The notes below the pieces were generated by a model that was not told the origin of the DNA, did no database searches, and saw only the letters and a list, made by a program, of their open reading frames with translations. The position numbers and the translations under genes are program-made. Below are positions 19,787-31,570 of a stretch of 64,000 bases of DNA, in pieces. The DNA is from Tritrichomonas musculus (lineage: Eukaryota; Parabasalia; Tritrichomonadida; Tritrichomonadidae), in contig JAPFFF010000005.1 of assembly GCA_039105265.1 (NCBI GenBank), positions 1,364,001-1,428,000 on the forward strand, given 5' to 3'. Each line of letters starts with the position of its first letter. Position 1 is the stretch's first letter.

Positions 19787-21796
19787 TTAAATATTTTCTA
19801 TGTTCTCAATTGAATTCGTGTCAAATTCAGTTCCATTGCTGTCTCTAAAGTTCAAATGTGCACCTCCAATATTCTCTTTTTTGTTGATGTCAAATGATAT
19901 TTCCAGGTCATTTTCGAAATCTCGCGCCATAGATTGGCGAACAGCAAATTTATAAGCAGTCTTTGGTGTTGAATTACCAATATAATGCATTCTATATTGG
20001 CCAAAATACTGTTCTTCTGGCCGGGAAGATAATCTTTCTAATCCAAGGAAAAAAGATGAATTTTCATCACTGAGAACTGTAAGCAAACATATTGTTTTAT
20101 TGATTAATTGAATCAATCCAATTCTACTAGCAAAATACAAGTATTTTTTAGGCTTTTTAGAACTTTTTTCTTAAGTTAGAAGATCCAAAATTGGAAATAT
20201 TTTGCATAAAGTTTTAACAGTTTTTAAAAAATCTTCTAAAGATATATAACCATTGATTAGATCATCTAAATATTTCTCATATAATTCAAAAACTGCTTCG
20301 TGAAACTGATCGAGAGCAGTAATCCCGTCCGCTGCAAAGTATCTTGCCTCAAAGTGCTCATGTTCATTTATTATTTTGAATAAAATACTCATATCTTCTT
20401 CTTCATGCAATGAAAAATGTCCATTTAAGGACTGAGTTAAATGTAATGAAATAACTGGGAATTTCCAGATTAAGGGTTGAAGCATCATATTAAAAAAAAC
20501 TTTTGGTGGTTTACATCAAAATCCGTGTGATCATTTATAAATTGATGAAATACTTCGTTACTTCCAAATTCTCCAGTTATAATATTTTTAAACATCTGTT
20601 TTTTAATATGCTTGATCTGAGTTTTCAATTCATTATTACTATTTTTATTATCATCATTACTTTGTTTATCTTTAATAAAAGATGTAAAAGATGCGGCATC
20701 ACATCCGAGACATATTTGAATTTTATATTTATCAAATTTTATTTTTGATTTAAATTTGGAAGTAAAGGTTGATAAATAATCATTAAGCTCATTTTTAATA
20801 TCATCATAATATCTATTGAGTAAAATATTTACCGAATTGGCATCAGATAACACTTTCTCTCTTTCACTCAATTCTTTAGAGAGACTTGATTCAATCGTTG
20901 TTAGTGAAGGAATTTTCTTGTTTAAAAAAACATATAACCTATAATAACAAGATGAGCTACAATATTTTAACAAAAAAGCTGATTCCAAAGTTTCTTTATT
21001 TTTCCATGATTCATATTTTTTATGATTTAAAATATCTCCAATTATTTTTTCAAACACAATCTTATTTGTAATACTATTTGAATACAATTTGTTTGCCAAA
21101 TCCTCAATAAAGCAATTTCTTTTTTGTGCATTTTGGATAATTCCATCAGAAATTAAATCTTTCAAATTCCTTATGAGATAAATTGCACATTCATATGCTT
21201 CTTCACCAGAAAGTTTGATAATTTTTTTTTATTTTGTACGTCTGCATGATCTGCTTGTTTGAAAGAGAAGTTTCCAAATATATTCTTATTCATCACATTC
21301 GTTAAGTTGTCCAATTGAAAACAACATTTACCCAGATTTTAGTGTTTTTTTGAACTATTGAATTGATTTTATTATCATTTTGCCATCTATTTAAATATTT
21401 TACATTATTCGGAAAACGTTTTTCTTTCACCTTATATATATTGTATTCAAATGCCGCTTTAAAAACAAAATAAAATCGGAATTTATATCCTAATTGGTTA
21501 ACAATTGTGTAATACGATTTCATAGTATCGTATTCTTTCTGATTTTTATTAAAAACTGACATGAGATTTCTCTCATCAAGTAAAATAGAAAATTTCGCTA
21601 AAAAAGAATTTAAGAATGTTATAGGCGATTTGTTTAATATATTGTTGATTCGTTCTTCATTTATTAACATGACTGTTCCAACTTTATTTTCAAATTGTGT
21701 TTCATAAAAAGAAGGTATAATTCCAGATAAAATGTAACGTTTTATATTTAATTCTCTATCTTTTTCTTTACAAAAATTAACAAACGCATCAATCAT
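19787..21796 (-). pseudogene. Broken transposase-like gene in several pieces
   Basis: Four consecutive minus-strand pieces (from about 21796 down to 19787) appear to belong to one former gene. The first begins MIDAFVNFCKEKDREL. The last contains LERLSSRPEEQYFGQYRMHY, similar in layout to the ExxFGxxRM motif near the C-terminus of many eukaryotic transposases and of the broken gene at 2.8 kb. No catalytic triad can be assigned. The pieces are separated by about three breaks. The element family and its ends are not recognised. The 5' end abuts a GGGC-rich segment at 21828. Confidence 0.4.
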
Positions 21797-21827
21797 GGAA
21801 TAATAATTTTGTTTTTCATTATCAGAC

Positions 21828-21985
21828 TAGGGATGGGAAACGGGCACCCGAAACGTGCCCGGGCAATGTCAGATTGGTCATATCACCGGGCAAGAATGGG
21901 CACAAACGTCTTTTTTACATTGCCCGTTTTTGCTCGTTTTTCCCCGTTTGATAGTTAAATTGATTGCCCGTTCATCATTTTCTTT
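21828..21985. repeat. GGGC/GCCC-rich cluster, possible transposon end
   Basis: Begins TAGGGATGGGAAACGGGC, reminiscent of hAT-type termini. It then carries repeated CGGGCA/TGCCCG words, including the palindromic GTGCCCGGGCA. It is a sharp GC island in AT-rich DNA. A second cluster of the same words lies at 25919-26034. No transposase is seen between them. Confidence 0.45.
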
Positions 21986-24340
21986 CCTACCTGTAAATTT
22001 TATGAAATAGTAAAAGCTGCTTGTTCGATTTTCGTCGAATCTTTTTTTTTTTTTTTCATTTCCAATTTCACAACCTATTCTCCATGCTGAAAAGATTTAT
22101 TCATATCATCATGATTGCAATTTATTTTTCATATTTTATAAACAATAAGAAAATGATTTTTTTTAAAAACTTGGTTAAATGAAAATATTATCACTTTTTT
22201 TTACTCTTTTTTTGGCTTATATAAAAAAATTTGATTTTTTGTTATTCTTAAAATGCATATTTTTTTATTCCCACAACTATTTCATTAACTGTATAGTTTA
22301 TTTTCAATAGAGTCCCACAAAGAAGTCTCAGGTTGCCAGTAAATGTATACATTTTCATATATATATAAGACTAACATATAAACATTTATTTTTTATTAAT
22401 AAGCATAGGTTAACAAAGAACCTCATGTTTATCATGAAATTTAGATTATTATGAATAACATAACTTTTTCATAGAAATATTCATTTTTTCATGAAAACCT
22501 GAGATTTCCAAATAAACCTGAGATTTCCAAAATAAAATTTTGAATAGAAAATTTTATCTTATGATTCGAATTATGTAAACTATCAAGCAATATATAAAAA
22601 TACAAATATTGCATTTGATCTCTTTACAAGATTCTCTTAAAGCATAAAAAAGCGTTTAATATATGATAACATTATCCATTTACTCAAAAAATCATACAAA
22701 AATATAAAAAAGCAATAATTAAAAGTTTATAATGTCAGCTAAAACTAATAAATAATGATAAAATGATTTTTGAGCCATAAATGTTGATGATTATAAAAAA
22801 ATGTACGTTTTAATCGAACTTTTTCATAAGGAATAAACCATTCAATATATTTTGGAAACCTCAGGTTTACATGGAAATCTCCAGTTTATCATAGAAATCT
22901 ACAATTTTTTATATAAATCTAATATATTCGTATATAATTGAAGTAATCAGTAAACCTTATGTTCATGAGATACCTTAGGTTATTTAAAGGTATACAAACT
23001 CTTTTCTTTCAATTTGTTGAAAGCAAAAAGTTGGTGATTTTAAGACTTACTAAAATTTTAATAGCATATTTTAAATCCTTATCATATGTATAATTGTTTG
23101 ATACTATTTACAACCTGTTTGGTTCATTACATAAGAAATTAGAAATTTTAATCTTTACTTTTTGAAAAATTTAAAAACCCTAGAAAAGTGGTGATTAAAA
23201 TATTATTTTTTTATTTTTGAACTTATATTTTTCTATATTATTATATTTGTTTGTTTATAAAATAAAAATATATTTAATTAATTAAGAATATGTGGAGATA
23301 CGAAAAATCAAAAATCGATATTTCAATAATTTCCAAATAATTTCTAATCTCTTCGATACATTTTCCTGTAATGATTTTATCGTTTTATATATTTCATTGT
23401 ACATGAGATATCTCGTTAATTGGAAGATCTATCTAGGATTTATTGAGATAAAGCTAAAATATTAATTTTTTTGACGGTTTAAGGAGAAAAAAAGGTTAAT
23501 TTTTTTTTCTGAAGAGGTGAAGTCTAAGAGAATTCAATTTTGAATGCATTGAAATCACGATCAAAATTCCCTAAAGATTTAAAATAATAATATATTTATT
23601 TATAATCCAATTTTTTTGAGAAAAATATGGAAAATTAAACAAAAATTATAATTGAGAAGTGAAAATTTTATTATAGTTTTTCTTTCAATTTATGAAAAAA
23701 TTTAAATAATAATATTTTTAAATTACATTTTATTTATATTAAATTAAATATATAATTCATTTTATATATTGAAATATAATATATAATATGAGATATCTAA
23801 TGATATATTTGATATTTGTTAGGATATGAAATAATGAAAAATCATTAAAATTCAGTTACGAAAGTTTTTTTTAATTTGTTGAAAAATTCTCGATATATTT
23901 AATCTAAATAGGCATTTTAGATATTCATTGAGTTTTACTAAATATTCCATATTATTAAATCATATATATTATATTGTTTAATATAATAATAATTAATTTC
24001 TTAAGATATCAACACAATATTTGTTTTATAAATTCAGAATGCATTCAAATAATAAAATATATTTATCTTATTTTTATAAATTACATTTTACAATATAAGA
24101 TATTTAATAATTTTAAAATGTATATTAATATATATAATAACAATGAAATTATAAAATGCAATAATTGAAATGATAATTTTTTTAGATTCTCAAAAAATAT
24201 TCAAAAAAACTATTAATAACAATAAATATATATATGTAGACATTTATGTGTATATATTTATTTAAAAAATGTTAATCAAAAAAATGCATATATATTATTA
24301 TACTGTTGTGTTAAAATTACTTTTTTATGTTAATGACATA
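21986..24340. other. AT-rich spacer with degenerate AACCTGAGATTTCC repeats
   Basis: No gene is supported. Short related words in both orientations recur between about 22320 and 22990, for example ACCTGAGATTTCCAAATAA near 22498 and GGAAACCTCAGGTTTACATG near 22855. They look like remains of an old inverted-repeat element. Occasional 60-codon frames here are composed of AT-rich codons (Ile, Asn, Tyr, Lys) and are not credible genes. Confidence 0.4.
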
Positions 24341-25112
24341 AACTGGAATCGAAAAGTCGATATCGCCAAATAAGCATTGAATTTTTTATTTTAAAACAGA
24401 ATTATTATTTTTGAGCAAAAAAAATAAGTGATTAGCGCCAAGCCAGCAAACCACTAAACTTTATCAATGAAAATACTCCACAAGTTCAATCATTTCAATT
24501 TTCTGCTATAACCCAACTTCAATATTCAATTTTGAAATAACATTAATTTCTCGAGTGATGCTCCAAAATAATCCAAAATTAGTCGATAAAGCAATAGAAA
24601 GCCTACTAATTATGATGATTCCACGCATTTCTAGTCTTTTTATGTAGTTTTTACTCTCTTTATTTTCAATCAATTAACATAATAGGAATTAAATGAAAAA
24701 AAATTAAGCTTTTCTACTATTTTTAATAAAGAAAACTCAATTAAACTATACAATAAGCATTCGAAAGGCTTTCAATTGATACAATTACATAATTAATTTC
24801 AATCATTCTACCACAACTACTTCATTTTTCTTCAATACAATGCAAAAATCGATGCATGTCTCATTAAAAGAAGTTATACTCACCAAAATAAGTGATGAAG
24901 AAAGAAGAAGTTGGTGTTTATTATTACTGGCTACATCTTAAATCGAAACTTTTTGAATAAAAATTATATAATTTTCAAACTTTTTGAGATCATCAAAATC
25001 TCGATATCATTATTTTCACTTTTTGATAAGCATTTTTCAGAGAGTTCTTAATTTTTGTTTGATTGAAAAAAATAATTGCCTCAAAATCGATATCCTGTTT
25101 TTGATTCCAGTT
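24341..25112. mobile_element. TA-flanked inverted-repeat element (0.77 kb)
   Basis: AACTGGAATCGAAAAGTCGATATCG at the left end pairs imperfectly with the right end, whose reverse complement starts AACTGGAATCAAAAACAGG and ends in GATATCG. TA dinucleotides flank both sides (24339-24340 and 25113-25114). No transposase frame is present. The structure fits a non-autonomous TA-targeting DNA transposon. Confidence 0.5.
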
Positions 25113-25918
25113 TAATATCTAATGAAATTTTTGTGTGATCAGATAAGTAAATGTGATTTTTTTAATTTAATTATATTTAAAATAATCTTTACTTTTTGTA
25201 TATACAATGTAATTACACAGGACGATAGAAATTACATATGTAAATACATATGTAATTTTCCGTTAATTTTTTTATTTGAAAAATATTTTTATCTTCAAAA
25301 ATTTAGTCAATTAAAATATAAAAAGCATGAATATAAAGCAGAAATAATTTTTATTCAGTTATTATTGCTAATAAATTATTAAAACTTTGATATTTCTTTG
25401 ATCATTCTTTTGATGGTGTAAAATGGCACTTTATATTTATTATAAAATACTGATTTTATTTCGACTTATTATGATTGGCTAAATCGTTTTGATTTATTTA
25501 TTCGATGCATTTGAATTATTTTATAATAGTACCGACGTACAAAACCTTTTTTTCTATGATATTTTGCTTCGAATTATATCTATCAGATAGAATCATCTGC
25601 GATAACATGGTTTTTTGATCAAAATTAGCAAGAGTTAATGAAAAATAGTTTTTATCTTTAGATTATGAATAAAAATATTGTTTTAAACATAAATAACTGA
25701 TTTACATCAAAATTTTTGATTTTATAAAAAGTTACGTTAAAATGTTACGTTAATAAAAATATGATGTAAAAAAAGTAAAGATTAATTTAAAATATAAAAT
25801 ACAATATATTCATGCATTTTTTTAAACAAAAATCATTCATAAACTTTATTTTGTCAATGCTTTTTTCTAAAAAAAAAAAAAAAAAAAGTTCGGGAAATAT
25901 TCGAACCAAATTCTTTTT

Positions 25919-26034
25919 TATGAAAATGGGCAGCTCCGGGCAATTGCCCAAAAAAGTGGAAACGGGCACTGCTTCGCCCGAAAAAACGTAAATAACCGTT
26001 TTGCCCGGGCAGCCCATTTTGCCCGTAAATTTGC
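25919..26034. repeat. Second GGGC/GCCC-rich cluster
   Basis: Contains GGGCAATTGCCC, AACGGGCACTG and TTTTGCCCGGGCAGCCC, the same words as the cluster at 21828-21985. It is preceded by a poly-A run at about 25869-25887. It may be a decayed copy of the same element. The frames across it are judged spurious. Confidence 0.45.
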
Positions 26035-26225
26035 AAATTCTATTTTTGCTAATTTTTGGCACATTTGAAAACAACATGGGCTAATTATTTTGACGAAACT
26101 TGGAATAATTGTTATATCAATATTTCTATTTGAAAACAAAAGTATGTCATAAATATCAATCTCTTGATCAGATCTACATAAGAGATAATTTTGGTTGACG
26201 AAAATAAAATGCTCATTTTTTTTGG

Positions 26226-26310
26226 CAGCTATCGCAGTTTAGCTGCAGGTGGAAGTAATTACTTAAATGTACCATTTCAAACTTCCACATGCAGCTAAGC
26301 TGCGATAGCT
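26226..26310. repeat. 30-bp hairpin-forming inverted repeat
   Basis: CAGCTATCGCAGTTTAGCTG and its continuation (26226-26255) pair with the reverse complement at 26281-26310, with about two mismatches. Related GCAGCTCTAGCTGC words follow at 26356-26370. The TGCAGCT-rich unit is unlike its AT-rich surroundings. It could be a miniature element or a structured RNA. Confidence 0.6.
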
Positions 26311-26603
26311 TCAGGTAGAACTAATTACGCGAATTAAACTTCCACCTTCAGCCATTGCAGCTCTAGCTGCAAGATTACTTCAATTGGCTATTTTTAAATT
26401 TCCAATTGAAGCAAATTGAATTTAAAACTTAATTAAAAAATTTCATGATATTATTTTTTGTATTTTTTTTTTTTTTTTTTTTTTGTTTTTTTGCTCTCAA
26501 TTTACTGAAAATATTTTATTTTATCTTTCGCTTTTCTATATCTTTTCGTATTTCCATATCTATCTTATTTTTTTTTTTTTTTTTTTTTTTTTTTATTTCA
26601 TTA

Positions 26604-29006
26604 TAGTCCTAGCACGAGAAAATTTTCATTTTTACACGAGAAAAAAATAAAAATTCTTTATTTCCATTCAAATTTTCAATAAAAATATAGAAAAATTCAT
26701 GAAAAAATTTTATCGCGCAGAAAAAAAAATCAAAATTTTATGAAAAAAAATTTTTCACGAAAACGGTTTTTGATGCTACGAATTAACTAAAGTGTGAGGC
26801 GAAAGCGGTTTTAGAGAAAAAAATGAAAGTTCAGGCACAAATATTTAAAAAAAAGTCAAAAAAACAAAAACAGGAAGTATTTGATTTTTTAATCTCATCA
26901 TTTTTGCCAAAAAAAAAAAGCATTTTTACATCAAATTTCATTTATAATAAATTTTTGATTTTACAAGCGAAAATGAGCTTTTACTCATGAGTAATAAATG
27001 TTTTTCCATTAAATTTAAATAATCAGAATTAATATAATATATTCATATATATATGTAGAATTCATAAAAAAGTAATATATATATATATTATGAAATGAAT
27101 ATATAATATGACACCCATAAATTTTTAACTAATTTTCAAGAGAATAAATATGATAATATCGATTTGATTAATTTTAATATTTTGTGTTAAAAGCCAACCA
27201 ATACAATTAGTTTCTTGGTATAAAATGGATTTTAGGGCGATTTTTTTTACCAAATAGGTTCAAGCCTTTATTTTCTCTTTTTTTTTTTTCCATTAAAAAC
27301 TCAATCAAATTTTTTCAAATACGAATGCAAAAATATTTCGATGATTTATTTATGAATATTCATTTTTTAATATAAACCATTTCTAAATTTCTTTTTTCAA
27401 ATATTAAATTTAAATACTTGGTGCGAAATATATGCATTGAAAAAGAGATAATGCCAATGATTTTGAGCTCTTTTATTGAATTGTTTTGATTGATTATTGG
27501 AATCTTGTTCTTTTAAAAAGAATGCTTATATACATGTATATATTGGCATTATCTATTTCAAATGCTTTTCTTTTGAATGAATTTAATGATGCTTTTGATA
27601 TAATATTTTGATAGATTTCAGACCAGATAACAATTGAAAATTTATTTTAAAACTTCAGAATTTTCGATTATTTGTAAGCATTACTTCTAAGAATTGAATT
27701 ACTTTGATTCAAAACTGATTTGTAACAAATGTCTATGTCATATTCTATCATCTTTAAAAGCATTGATAGGATATTCTAGCAAGAGCTTTAATTGATTTTT
27801 GAAACTTCTTAATAATCTGATAATCACTCTTATCTTGAAATTCTTATCTCTTACTGCTACATACATGATATAGAATCTGGTTGTATTTGATTTGGTTTAT
27901 AATAATTTGAGTATTAAATAATTTAGAATTTGGAATTGATCTTGTTGGTAATAATTTAGAACTTGAGTATTAAAAAAAAAATATTAAACGTACAAAATAT
28001 AAAGAGGTAAAGAATTTGATTTGTAAAGATTTTAATATGAAAATCAGCTCTTAAAACCATTGTTTTTCATATTACAATTAGATTGTCTGGTTCTTAACAC
28101 AAAATATTAAAATTAATTAAATTGATAATCATCTTATTATTCTCTTGAAAATTAGTTAAAAGTTGATTTTGTTTTTATAATTATATTAATAATGGAATTT
28201 ATAATATTTTTATGTATTAAATTTATTTATATTTTTTATACTGAGTTCAAAATGATTAAAAATGTCTTTAAAAAAATAAACGGCTTCTGTCAGATTTTCC
28301 TAAAAAATCAACATTTTCCTTAAATTCAACAGGATTATAATTTATATATAAAGTAATTTAACAAGTTTCTAGTATATCAAAAACTGTTATATTATAAAAT
28401 ACATTAATGAAAACTCAATCATCAATTATATTAATAAATTCTTAATCATCAAATACATTAATAAATACTCAATTATCAAATACATTGATAAACATTTAAT
28501 CATCAATTACATTAACAAATACTCCATCATCAATTACATTAATAAATACTCCATCATCATTTATATTAAAAAATTCTTCAATTTTATATCCAAATCTCTA
28601 TTATTAAAAGTCGGAAACATAATGTTATACCTTTTTTTAAATCCATAAAAAGATTTTGTATGAATAACAAATTAAATTATAAAAAATTTGCTCAGAACAT
28701 TTTTCTTTAGTCATTATATTATTAGAATAAGTTTTTTTGTTTTGATTTTTTTGATGAAATTTCTAGTTTTTTTGACATACAATTTTTTCGTTATTTGTGC
28801 ATTATTTTTTCTTCATTAAAAACCGTTTTCGGAATAAAATTTTTTTTAATAAAATTAGGAAATTTTATCTTCGGGTAAAAAATTTTTATTGAAAAATCAA
28901 ATTTTTTTCCAAACAAAATTTTTTCCCTTCTGAAAAAGTTGATCATAATTATCAAAAAAAAATTTTTTTCTCGTGTAAAAAAGAAAATTTTCTCGTGCTA
29001 GGACTA
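26604..29006. mobile_element. TA-flanked element with long TIRs (2.4 kb)
   Basis: TAGTCCTAGCACGAGAAAAT starts the left end, and its reverse complement ends the right end at 29006. Each is bounded by TA (26602-26603 and 29007-29008). Similarity continues inward for about 170 bp, including AAAACGGTTTTT near 26760-26771 and the matching AAAACCGTTTTC near 28820. The termini start TAG like the pogo-like element at 4346. The interior has no long frame, so the copy is decayed or non-autonomous. Confidence 0.65.
28391..28579. repeat. 27-bp tandem repeat, about 7 copies
   Basis: Units resemble ATCATCAATTACATTAATAA plus ACTCC, with substitutions, at a constant 27-bp period. The array lies inside the 26604-29006 element. 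All frames are short, so it is treated as a minisatellite. Confidence 0.75.
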
Positions 29007-29145
29007 TAATATATTGTGCATTTCTATGGTGTGCACAATATAATGTATTTCTAATAACATCCATAGATTTCATATTCATAAAAACTCTCAGTTTTTGTTA
29101 ACTAACGATTTCTCAGATTAGACTTAGGGGGTCCTAATTCTCGGG

Positions 29146-29172
29146 GCCTTAACCTACCCCTTCGGTTAAGGC
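29146..29172. repeat. 9-bp perfect hairpin
   Basis: GCCTTAACC at 29146-29154 pairs perfectly with GGTTAAGGC at 29164-29172 across a 9-nt loop. It lies in a GC-richer patch (29128-29180) next to the right end of the 2.4-kb element. Function unknown. Confidence 0.6.
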
Positions 29173-30554
29173 AATAATCTACATCTTAAGTTAACAAATA
29201 ACTGTTAGTATTTTAAACTTAAACTCAAAAATCAGGCCCCCATTTTTTTTTCTCAATTTTTTTGGCTTAAATATTTTCTCACAATTTCTAATTTTTTTCA
29301 TTCTTTTCTCACAAAAAAACAGATATCTTCTATGAAAAATTCTTAAAATCAATTTTTCATGAATGGAATCAAGTTTTTATTCGGAAAAATCACATAATTC
29401 CCAATCGGAAATCGCTTTCAATCTAGCAAATCCGATTCTATATCCAAATATTAACGAAAATATTAATTCGCATTCCAAATATGATACATAATAATTATTC
29501 ATATCTTGCTGACTGATGCAAAAAATATTCACAGAATATGAATTTACAAATGTTTCCGTAATTTTACCCGTCTCCCCCTCTAATTGGCAAACTTTTTGTA
29601 CGTTATTTTTTTTTATTTGTACGTTATTAATTTTAAATGAAATTGAGAATAAAAATTGAATAGAATAACGTATGATTTTAAAGTTTTTGATATATCTCAA
29701 TAAATAATTTTCAAATTAATAATTAAACTTAAAATATATGTTTATTCAATTGATATTTATATAAATATAATAAATATATAAAAAAATATTTCATGAAAAA
29801 TATGAATTATTTAGTCATAGCAATATGTCGATGCATCTGATAGTTTTTGCTTATAGTTAAATAAAGCCATCTAAATATAAATCAATTTGATCGAATTTAT
29901 TTCCATGATTATTTTTTCTTCTGAAAAAATGTAATAATGTTTGTGAAAAATCTCCATGATTTTGACACATTCTTGAAAAAAGTGTGCATAAAATCATAAT
30001 GTAATGAATATTAAAGCGAATTGTTTGATTAAAAATAGAAAATTAGAGATTTTGCTACATGAAATATATCTTATTTTGAAAATTTTCGAAAAATGAAAAG
30101 GAGTAACAACGAAATTATATCAGATTATTTATCTCATACATGAACCAAATTTAATTTCAGAAGAATTGGAAAAAATCTTTCTTCTTGTTCGTTATTAAAA
30201 ATTAATTTTTTTTTGAAATTAAGGTAAAAAGAGGGCAAACGGGAAAAATCAATATTTTATAATGTTATTATTTGGATCATATTGATGCTCGTTATAATAA
30301 TAAATAAAAATTTTGTTATACACCCAAATTAAAAAAATTGAATTCAGAAATGATAATAAATTGCATTGATAAAGGAAAATAGGCATAGGAAAAGATGCCT
30401 AAATGCTTCTTTATTTTGATTTTCCAATGAAAAAGGTTATGGTCTCAATTTTGAAATGCTATTTGTTATCTTTTTATCGTACTTCATTTTTTCACAAACA
30501 ATAAAAATAAAACAGTACAATTGTTATAATTGCGAAAAGAAAAATCATAAAAAT

Positions 30555-30556
<2 letters not shown>

Positions 30557-30590
<34 letters not shown>
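30557..30590. repeat. Poly-T run of about 34
   Basis: Uninterrupted T homopolymer. Its exact length may be affected by sequencing. Shorter runs occur at 26467-26484 and 26570-26594. Confidence 0.85.
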
Positions 30591-30591
<1 letters not shown>

Positions 30592-31279
30592 AATGAATAA
30601 TAAAAATAAAAGGTATGGAAACTCTTTTTCAATTCAATTTTATTTTATGCAAAAAAAGCTTGAATATTGATCATTTTTTATTAAAAATTAGTCCATCGTC
30701 ATGTATAAAATATTTGTAGCATAAATATAAATTCAAAAAAAAATAATTTTAATTTTATTACCGAAAAACAAGAAAAAAATGAAATCCAAAAATTGGAAAT
30801 TTTTGATCAACGGAAAAAACCTCATCAAAGTTTAATACATGTCTAATATTGTTTTATCATATTATTAACATATTTGAAAATAGCATGAAAGTGCTTAATT
30901 CAAATCTCATAAAATGCATAATGAGAAAAAAATGTTTTTTTAAGAAAAAATCAATTTAAAGATGAACGAGTCGACAAAAGTTTTTAGTTTTTTTATATGT
31001 TCTTCATTTTTTTATTTATTAGAAAATAAAATAAAAAAAAGGCCATGTTTTTCGAGTGGATTTGGAGATCTTTTATGATGTTATCAATTTTTTGTATAGT
31101 TCATATCATTGATGATATGAAATTTATTATTGACCAATAAAGATGAAAATTTTTTGACCAAAAAGGTTAATTTATTTTTTTAAAGTAATTCTTCCAAAGA
31201 CACAAATAAACTCAACAAAATAACTAAATAAGAGTAGTTTACAAAACAATTTTTAGGTATATCCCAGCGCAACGTGGAA

Positions 31280-31570
31280 AAGCAAACCATGCAAAGATAA
31301 TTATTTTAGAATGTCTTTTCCTAAAGCTCAAACAAATTCAAAAAACTCACTAAATAAAAGCGATTTACAAAATAATTCTTTTATTAATTCCAGTACGTTT
31401 TATTTTTCTTATAAACAAATGAATCATCGATAGTTTTTTCATCTGCCAACTATTTGCTGGAATTTGTACGATAGTTATTTTGTAAATCGCTTTTATTTAG
31501 TGAATTTGTCGAATTTGCTTGAGTTTTAGGAAAAAATATTAAAAATGAATATTTTTTGCTTGGTTTGCTT
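31280..31570. repeat. 120-bp imperfect inverted repeat
   Basis: The arm at about 31280-31410 (AAGCAAACCATGC through CTAAATAAAAGCGATTTACA) is the reverse complement of about 31448-31570, with scattered differences. A third, direct partial copy lies at about 31205-31250. Probably a nested miniature element. Confidence 0.65.

Noticed and set aside
23974-24168. 64-codon frame
   Set aside because: Composed almost only of Ile, Asn, Tyr, Lys and Phe codons in AT-rich DNA, with no promoter motif; chance open frame.
25122-25382. 86-codon frame starting at an ATG
   Set aside because: AT-driven composition, located just beyond an inverted-repeat element end, no recognisable domain.
25787-26139. Overlapping frames across the GGGC-rich cluster
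   Set aside because: Three overlapping minus-strand frames exist because of the local GC island; no conserved protein pattern.
29377-29700. 107-codon minus-strand frame
   Set aside because: It spans the left end of the 3.2-kb element and lacks an ATG with gene-like context; probably chance.
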